Source: Bathymodiolus brooksi (taxonomy: Eukaryota; Mollusca; Bivalvia; Mytilida; Modiolidae). Taken from it: 64,000 nucleotides of DNA. The stretch covers positions 27,385,034 to 27,449,033 of the forward strand of contig OY804575.1 of assembly GCA_963680875.1 (NCBI GenBank). The letters are read 5' to 3'. The position numbers were made by a program, and so were the translations under genes. Below are positions 58,555-64,000 of the stretch, one piece after another. Positions within the stretch are counted from its first letter, which is position 1, and each line of letters begins with the position of its first letter. A model generated the notes under the pieces. That model ran no database searches and was not told the DNA's origin. It saw nothing but the letters and a program-made list of their open reading frames with translations.

Positions 58555-59158
58555 AAGAATTCTGAGAGTATTGCACATAGCAATACATTGTCCTGGCCAC
58601 AAAAATTAGAGGACCTAAAATATTAGAAGTATCACCTTGCAGTGACTAGATTTTAAATTCCAAGTTCAAGGGCCAAAATCATCTAGATATAGCCACATAC
58701 CAAATATCAAGTCAATATCTCATAGGAGGCAAAAAAAAAAGTCAGGACAATTAAACATTTGAACAAAAAATACAAGTTCAAGGGCCATAACTCAGCCAAA
58801 AATCATTCGACCGGAACGAAATTCGAACTTAAACTGTAACTCATCTAGATATAGCCACATACCAAATATCAAGTCAATATCTCATAGGAGGTAATAAAAA
58901 AAGTCCAGACAACTAAACATTTGAACAAAAAATACAAGTTCACGGGCCATAACTCAGCCAAAAATCATTCGACCGGAACGAAATTCGAACTTAAACTGTA
59001 ACTCTTCTAGATAAAGCCACATACCAAATATCAAGTCAATATATCAAAGGACGTCAAAAAAAAGTCTGGACAACTTAAAATTTTAATGTGACGGACGGTC
59101 AGACGGGACGGAACCTAAAACTATAGTCCCCTTCAGCCTTAGCTGGTAGGGGACTAAT
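58555..59158. mobile_element. Tandem-core element, family D (TAGTCCCC hairpin)
   Basis: The 3' end has GACGGACGGTCAGACGGGAC and a hairpin with arms TAGTCCCCT and AGGGGACTA (59125-59157). Two to three core units contain ATATAGCCACATACCAAATA, CAAGTCAATATCTCATAGG and CATTCGACCGGAACGAAATT. The 5' side has a small hairpin GTATTGCacatAGCAATAC (58569-58587) instead of a clear copy of the 3' arm. Confidence 0.68.
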
Positions 59159-59533
59159 AATATTATCTTTATCATATTTATTCACAGATTTTTTACCTCA
59201 ATTGTACAGTGTTAGTACTAAATTAATGTTGGCAATCAAAGGGAAATAACTCCAATTCATTACAGAATTTACAACTTGGCACAATATCTATACAAAAGAT
59301 CTTTTTTAAAGACTTAATCATTCACAGATGGTTGTGAAGATTAACAATAAATCAATATCAGATAAAATCAATATATGTAGAAGCAATTAATAAATTTATA
59401 TCAATCATAAGTTTAAAACATTTCCTTACTTTCCAACAACATACTTAAAGCACACACCTATGGCTACAGATAATTTAAATGTATACCCCTTAAGAGAATG
59501 AGTAGGGGGGTACATATTTACTAGGGATGGCAA

Positions 59534-59559
59534 CGAGTACCCGGTTAACCGGGTACTCG
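59534..59559. repeat. 26-bp perfect palindrome, subterminal in the outer hAT
   Basis: CGAGTACCCGGTT followed by AACCGGGTACTCG has no loop and no mismatch. The half-site GAGTACCCGGTTA recurs near the other end (63523-63540 on the complement). Likely a transposase-binding site. Confidence 0.85.
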
Positions 59560-59833
59560 CTCGCACATCCGATTATCGAATACCAAAATCGGTATTCGGT
59601 TACTCGGAAAACCTTTTCATGAAAATAATGATAAAATTTTCCGGACAATAAATAATTACATAATGTTAGATATAATAGAAATCGTACACATAAACAAGCG
59701 CTTGGCATGTTGACATAACAATCATTGGTCAATTAAATGATAATTGATCTCTGATCTGTTTATTCCCCCGGCAAAACACTAGCTTGTAGGTTTAACCATG
59801 TTAACCAAACAAAGTGATTAAACTGGTATGAAC

Positions 59834-62800
59834 TAGTGATGGGAATCGGTCAGATTTTCAAGATCGATGATCGGGGGTTCAACATCGACCGATGATCGAT
59901 GATCGGTGTAAAATCTAATTAAGATTTAAAAACGTGCAAAGCACTGCAAACAGTGCATTATCATGTTGTTGTAATATATTACCCATGAATATTTATTAAA
60001 GGATATCTCTGTGTTGTCTTAAAACCAATAAAATAGTTTATATAACATTGTTTGTATTGATTGTACGCCAATTGCCTACGTTGTGTATTGAATTTATAGC
60101 CTTCATTGTGTATTCAATGTTATCTAAATATAGACGTGCATACTGATTGGCCATGTGTCCTGATGAAATGGAATAGTCCAAGGGAAGGTAAATTAAGGTG
60201 AAAATGTGTATTGGATACTGCTGTGTAATTCTGAAGTAATAAATCAATGAATGAAACGTGTATTCGATAAAATAACAGGTGAACAATGAAACATCAAAAG
60301 CATTTGACAAAAATGTAAATCAGAACTATGTAAAGTTATACTATATGTCTTTCACTTGTGTTTTATTTAGCACAGTAATGGAAGTTTTTATGTAGAAAGA
60401 TAAGTCTGTCGACATTTTCAGGTTTCAAGTTAGCCCTTTTCTTAGTAACGATGTTTCCAGCCAGACTGAATATTCTTTCACTCGGCACTGAGGATGCAGG
60501 AATAGCTAAATACTTTTTGGCTAAGCGACTGATGATTGGATAGGTCGGGGCTCTCTCTCGCCACCAAGTTAGCGGATCAACGGTAGACGACGGTTCGCTA
60601 ACATAGCGTGTTACTTCGTTTTCCACTATCTCAGCTTTCGTAAACTTCGGTCCCGCGGTGGCGACAAGTACAACATCATCAAACCAGTCCATATTTAAAC
60701 GTGGCTTTTTATTTGGCGGCATGCTATTTTCCTCGTGTTTTACGAAATCGACTTGTTCAGTTTCACTGTCAGTTTGAGTAAAATTTGGAATGACATACTG
60801 AGCCTCGGAATTACCCTGCGGCTCCTCTCTAATAGTTGTGTGGAGCGAATTGTTATTGGCAGTGGCCAGAGCATTGGCTTTCAGCAGTTCAATAGCCACG
60901 TTACGGTCGTCCTCATCTAAAAAGTTCATGTCTTTGAATCGCGGATGAAGGATCGATGCGAGTGGCAACACTGGCATGCATTCATTTTCACTCTGATTTC
61001 TTTCATAACGCCTACGGATATTTTCTCTCGTAACTTTTTTCATTTTCTTAATAACAGTTGTGTCGGTTTCTGTCTCAATTAAGAGTCCTTCCATCTTCTT
61101 TAATAGCGGCATTACGGCTGGGAGTGTTGGCTCTGATTCGCTCGATAAAATAATAGTAGCGCGTTTAAACGGCTCTAAAAGTTTAACAACTTTCTCAATA
61201 AGTTCTTGTTCTTCGAAGGATAGAAGCATTTTGATATCAATTGCTTTCTTTACGCTCGGTTCCATAAAAGCCGCGTGAAGGGCGGGGGCCTGTTCCATCA
61301 ACCTTTCTAACATGTCTAACGTTGAATTCCAACGTGTTACAACGTCTTGGATCAGTTTATGGCCCTGAAATTCTGGAGGAAGCAAAAGTTTCTGTTTTTC
61401 TTTCAGAATTCCAGTAGCTAACGGACTTCGATGGAAATAAGCTACAACTTTCCTCCCCTTAGCGACAATTTTTGATATTTCGGGAATGGACAAAGCGTCC
61501 CGTACAGCAAGATTCAGGTTATGTCCGATACACGATACGCGCTCCCAATTCAAAATCTGAAATGCCTTAGTTTCGTTTGCAGCGTTGTCAGACACGGCCA
61601 CGGGTTGAGGAAGATTCCAAGCCTTACGAGTAGATTCAAGTTCCTGGGAAATATTTTCGGAAGAATGGTGTCCGTCCATTTTTTTAGTTTCTAGAACCAC
61701 CCCTTTCATCTCCCAAGTATCTGTTATGTAATGGCATGTGGTGGTACCATATGACTCTGTATTTGCGGATGTCCACATGTCATGAGTGATGGCAATATTT
61801 TCAATTTGATTAATTTCTGATTGAAAATTTGACTTTGCAACATCATACATTTTGAGAAATACAGTCTCTGTAAAATGTTTCCGTGACGGAATGGTATATC
61901 TAGGTTCCATTGAATTTATAAGCCTACGAAAACCAATGCCATCTACGGTGCTGATCGGGCACATGTCATGAATTATATATTCTGCAATGTACCTCGTAAT
62001 TTCTTCCGAACGTTTTGAAGGGAGAGGAAGGGACTTAGAGGTGTCTTCATTCCTATTGAACATTTGTTGTAATGTCGGTTGTAATGTGGCCGGGGAGTTT
62101 TGCTTGAGTTCATCAGGATGAACTTTAGACAGATGTTGGCTGAGATTAGTTGTGTTCCCGCTGTATTTATACTCTGCTTTACAAAGTTTGCACACAGCTT
62201 TGTCTTTCATGATTTCACTTGGAGCATCTTGTTTTATAATTTTCCAAAATCCGAAATATTTCCACACAACAGACTTTGCTTTCCCTGGAAAATTTGTCCA
62301 TTCCCTTTTAAATTCTGCCGCCATTATGAATTTATTAATTATGAAAGGTTATTAAAATTAAATTAAAAAATCAATCACGGTTTGTTTCCGGTTATGATTT
62401 TAATTTTTAATATAAAAAAAACCAATGTGTATATTTGGTACGACTAATCTATTCTCCTGCATTGAGTATATTCAACGGAAACACAACTTCTCTGTCATAT
62501 TCGGTCATAAAGTTTATCTGATAATAAGAAGAGTCATGCAAAGTAAATTATTCTAATTCAGTAATTCGATAACATTTTTTAAAGATAAATATCAATCAAA
62601 GATCTGAAGATGCCGCCACATATGACCACGTACAAAAATGTGACCTGTCCACCCCTGCCCAACAGACTGAAATAGAATCGCCCAGTATTCAATGTAAATT
62701 TAGAACACATGTTTATAAACAGCACGCACCTGCTGTCGTAAACTACCGGTCAGTGGAGTTTCAAAACGAGAAATGTAAGGTGAATTAAAGGAAACAACAT

Positions 62801-62929
62801 CTTTATTGTTATATAATTATTTTACAATCTAAGACAAGGAATCGATCTCAGATTCTTGCTATCGATCATCGGGTCGAGGCTTCCGAAGCGACCGATTAAT
62901 CGATGTTTCCGATGATCGGTGCACCACTA
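59834..62929 (-). mobile_element. Inner hAT element, apparently complete, 3096 bp
   Basis: The ends are TAGTGATGGGAATCGG and, on the complement, TAGTGGTGCACCGATC; the first eight bases match at seven. GTATGAAC flanks both ends exactly (59826-59833, 62930-62937). GATCGATGATCGG-type motifs cluster inside both ends as subterminal repeats. It carries an uninterrupted transposase gene, so it may be autonomous or recently so. Confidence 0.93.
60363..62324 (-). CDS. hAT transposase, ZBED1-like, intact 653 aa
   Basis: hAT transposases cut and paste their element, leaving 8-bp duplications. The protein starts MAAEFKREWTNFPGKAKSVV. A BED zinc finger spans about residues 20-70 with C45, C48, H64 and H69. 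The RNase-H-like core shows THDMWTS (D182), AVSDNAAN (D246) and CIGHNLNL (C265, H268), followed by VTRWNST. The C-terminal dimerisation region (about 580-650) has DPLTWWRERAPTYPIISRLA, PASSVPSERIFSLAGNIVTK and RLIFLHKN. The length is normal for ZBED1-like hAT proteins and there is no stop or frameshift. The gene fills most of the inner element and is unspliced. An exapted host gene is less likely because terminal repeats and target duplications are present. Confidence 0.95.
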   Translation of the reverse strand: MAAEFKREWTNFPGKAKSVVWKYFGFWKIIKQDAPSEIMKDKAVCKLCKAEYKYSGNTTNLSQHLSKVHPDELKQNSPATLQPTLQQMFNRNEDTSKSLPLPSKRSEEITRYIAEYIIHDMCPISTVDGIGFRRLINSMEPRYTIPSRKHFTETVFLKMYDVAKSNFQSEINQIENIAITHDMWTSANTESYGTTTCHYITDTWEMKGVVLETKKMDGHHSSENISQELESTRKAWNLPQPVAVSDNAANETKAFQILNWERVSCIGHNLNLAVRDALSIPEISKIVAKGRKVVAYFHRSPLATGILKEKQKLLLPPEFQGHKLIQDVVTRWNSTLDMLERLMEQAPALHAAFMEPSVKKAIDIKMLLSFEEQELIEKVVKLLEPFKRATIILSSESEPTLPAVMPLLKKMEGLLIETETDTTVIKKMKKVTRENIRRRYERNQSENECMPVLPLASILHPRFKDMNFLDEDDRNVAIELLKANALATANNNSLHTTIREEPQGNSEAQYVIPNFTQTDSETEQVDFVKHEENSMPPNKKPRLNMDWFDDVVLVATAGPKFTKAEIVENEVTRYVSEPSSTVDPLTWWRERAPTYPIISRLAKKYLAIPASSVPSERIFSLAGNIVTKKRANLKPENVDRLIFLHKNFHYCAK

Positions 62930-63080
62930 GTATGAACACAATTCGAATTTAAAGTATTGAACTATTAAAAGTTTGCTTGAATTGAATTTCGAGAGATAGG
63001 GATGTGAAAATCCCACCTCCTACATCTAAAGTTTGGAAGTTTTACAAACAATGTAATGACTCGAAAACTGTCAAATACCA

Positions 63081-63296
63081 GTAACTGATTCTCTTGCGTG
63101 GTGAAAAGATAATTCCGATAAATATTCAAGACTCTCGGTTCTTGCGCGCCGGAATTTAGCTGTTCCGTCAACATCTGTTCCGTCTGAAAGAATCTTCTCG
63201 GCAGCAGGTTTGATTGTTACGAAGCTTCGCAACATACTGTCATCGTCTTGCATCGACCAAATTATTTTCCTTAGCAAAAACTCTGTACCACAATGA
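63081..63296 (+). pseudogene. hAT transposase C-terminal fragment of the outer element
   Basis: The plus strand reads SLAW, a TGA (63102-63104), then KDNSDKYSRLSVLARRNLAV followed by PSTSVPSERIFSAAGLIV and IDQIIFLSKNSVPQ, ending at TGA 63294-63296. This is the hAT dimerisation region; the internal TGA stands where the family has the second Trp of WW. Orientation is opposite to the inner transposase, and the rest of the gene is missing. Confidence 0.88.
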
Positions 63297-63603
63297 GCGA
63301 ATAACAATCATGAATGTGACATGACATAACCTGGTATATAAATAATTTGTACTGTGTTGTAAATAATAAATTTATATTTTTAAATTTGCTATCATTCAAC
63401 TGAATCTTTACAATTATAGTTGAAATATAAAACTTTGAAATAATGAAAAGAAAGGAAGAAAACAGAAGTGTCATTGAACCCAGCTGTACCTTTTTTAAAC
63501 CGAACAAAATTAATTTTCTACCGAGTAACCGGGTACTCGATTGGAAACCTGACCTAGTAACCGGTTATAAGGTTTTAATCGATTTGACATCCCTAATATT
63601 TAC

Positions 63604-64000
63604 AGTGGATATAATGGAATAAAAAGTCAAACTTTTTTCCCCATTTTTCAAAAGGACCATCTTATCATCATACATTTACTGGACACAGTTTAATGATTTT
63701 TTACTAGGAGATTTTTAAACATTTTCCTCTAGATCACAAAGTTAAACACTATTCAACAATGGTGGCCATCTTAGATGTCTAATCAACAAAAAACAAAATT
63801 TGGCAATGAAAGGAATACTTAATGATCATTCAAACAATTCTCCCATATGGTTCACTGTTAAACAATGTTAGAGTGTGGTAACATATAATCTTTTAACTGG
63901 ATTTCTGATAAATACTCTGGTGAGGGTTCCCAGGGCTCAAATCCATAGAGCTGCTCCGTATGTTCCTAGTTGATAGATAGGGGTGCCCTCTCATTGGAAG
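63604..64000. other. Sequence right of the nested hAT, toward the upstream MAGI exons
   Basis: AATGGTGGCCATCTTAGATG at about 63760 and TCTCCCATATGGTTCACTGTT at about 63839 resemble core units of the family E/F tandem-core elements. No first-half WW1 exon is visible before the window ends. Confidence 0.4.

Larger units (their letters stand above)
59522..63595 (+). mobile_element. Outer hAT element, decayed, interrupted by a younger hAT
   Basis: The left end TAGGGATGGCAA and the complement of the right end TAGGGATGTCAA match at 11 of 12 positions. ATATTTAC flanks both ends exactly (59514-59521, 63596-63603), the 8-bp duplication of hAT transposases. Without the inner insertion and its duplicate the element is about 970 bp, so most of the transposase is gone; the C-terminal piece remains at 63081-63296. 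A 26-bp perfect palindrome (59534-59559) and related GAGTACCCGGTTACTCGG motifs near the right end are subterminal repeats, typical transposase-binding sites. Confidence 0.92.

Noticed and set aside
62965..63307. Minus-strand frames of 69 and 78 codons at the right side of the nested hAT
   Set aside because: The opposite strand clearly encodes the conserved hAT C-terminal region, so these are shadows.

Overview
The window looks like nuclear DNA of a marine mollusc, most likely a bivalve. It is AT-rich, has long introns with GT-AG splice sites, and is packed with tRNA-derived SINEs, tandem-core repeats of the kind known from bivalves, MITEs and hAT elements. The exact species cannot be read from the sequence. 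There are no bacterial operons, rRNA genes or CRISPR arrays.

One host gene dominates. It is a minus-strand, partial gene for a MAGI-type scaffold (membrane-associated guanylate kinase with WW and PDZ domains). Ten exons were placed by hand: 58301-58383 (second half of WW1), 26413-26470 and 25929-25987 (WW2), 24037-24138 and 23516-23554 (linker), 11765-11953 and 10289-10939 (PDZ1, then PDZ2), and 7062-7099, 5948-6032 and 628-672 (linker after PDZ2). Every junction joins in a matching codon phase, giving about 449 codons. The 5' part (PDZ0, guanylate kinase, start of WW1) lies beyond 64000 and the remaining PDZ domains lie before position 1. A possible alternative first exon (45788-46169) with a GC-type donor could splice in phase directly to WW2.

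Almost everything else is repeat DNA in the introns. 1-10 kb: a frameshifted antisense LINE, a pogo-like MITE, a SINE and a 44-bp satellite. 12-22 kb: tandem-core elements, a 29-bp satellite, and a broken multicopy Cys-rich gene (17.1-18.6 kb) between diverged inverted flanks. 22-35 kb: MITEs, a 61-bp minisatellite split by a 1.6-kb hAT-like element that carries a small foldback element, and a 685-bp TTAA-flanked long inverted repeat. 36-45 kb: tandem-core elements (one nested in another) and a 30-bp satellite. 53-57 kb: a 1.19-kb DNA element inside a 23-bp satellite, and a 1.1-kb pogo-like element. 59.5-63.6 kb: an intact 653-aa hAT transposase gene inside a hAT element that is itself inserted into an older hAT, each with its own exact 8-bp target duplication.

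The most unusual pattern is shared by at least six repeat families with unrelated sequence. The 5' end repeats one arm of a hairpin that closes the 3' end, the core is a tandem array, and in most a GACGGAC-rich stretch precedes the hairpin.
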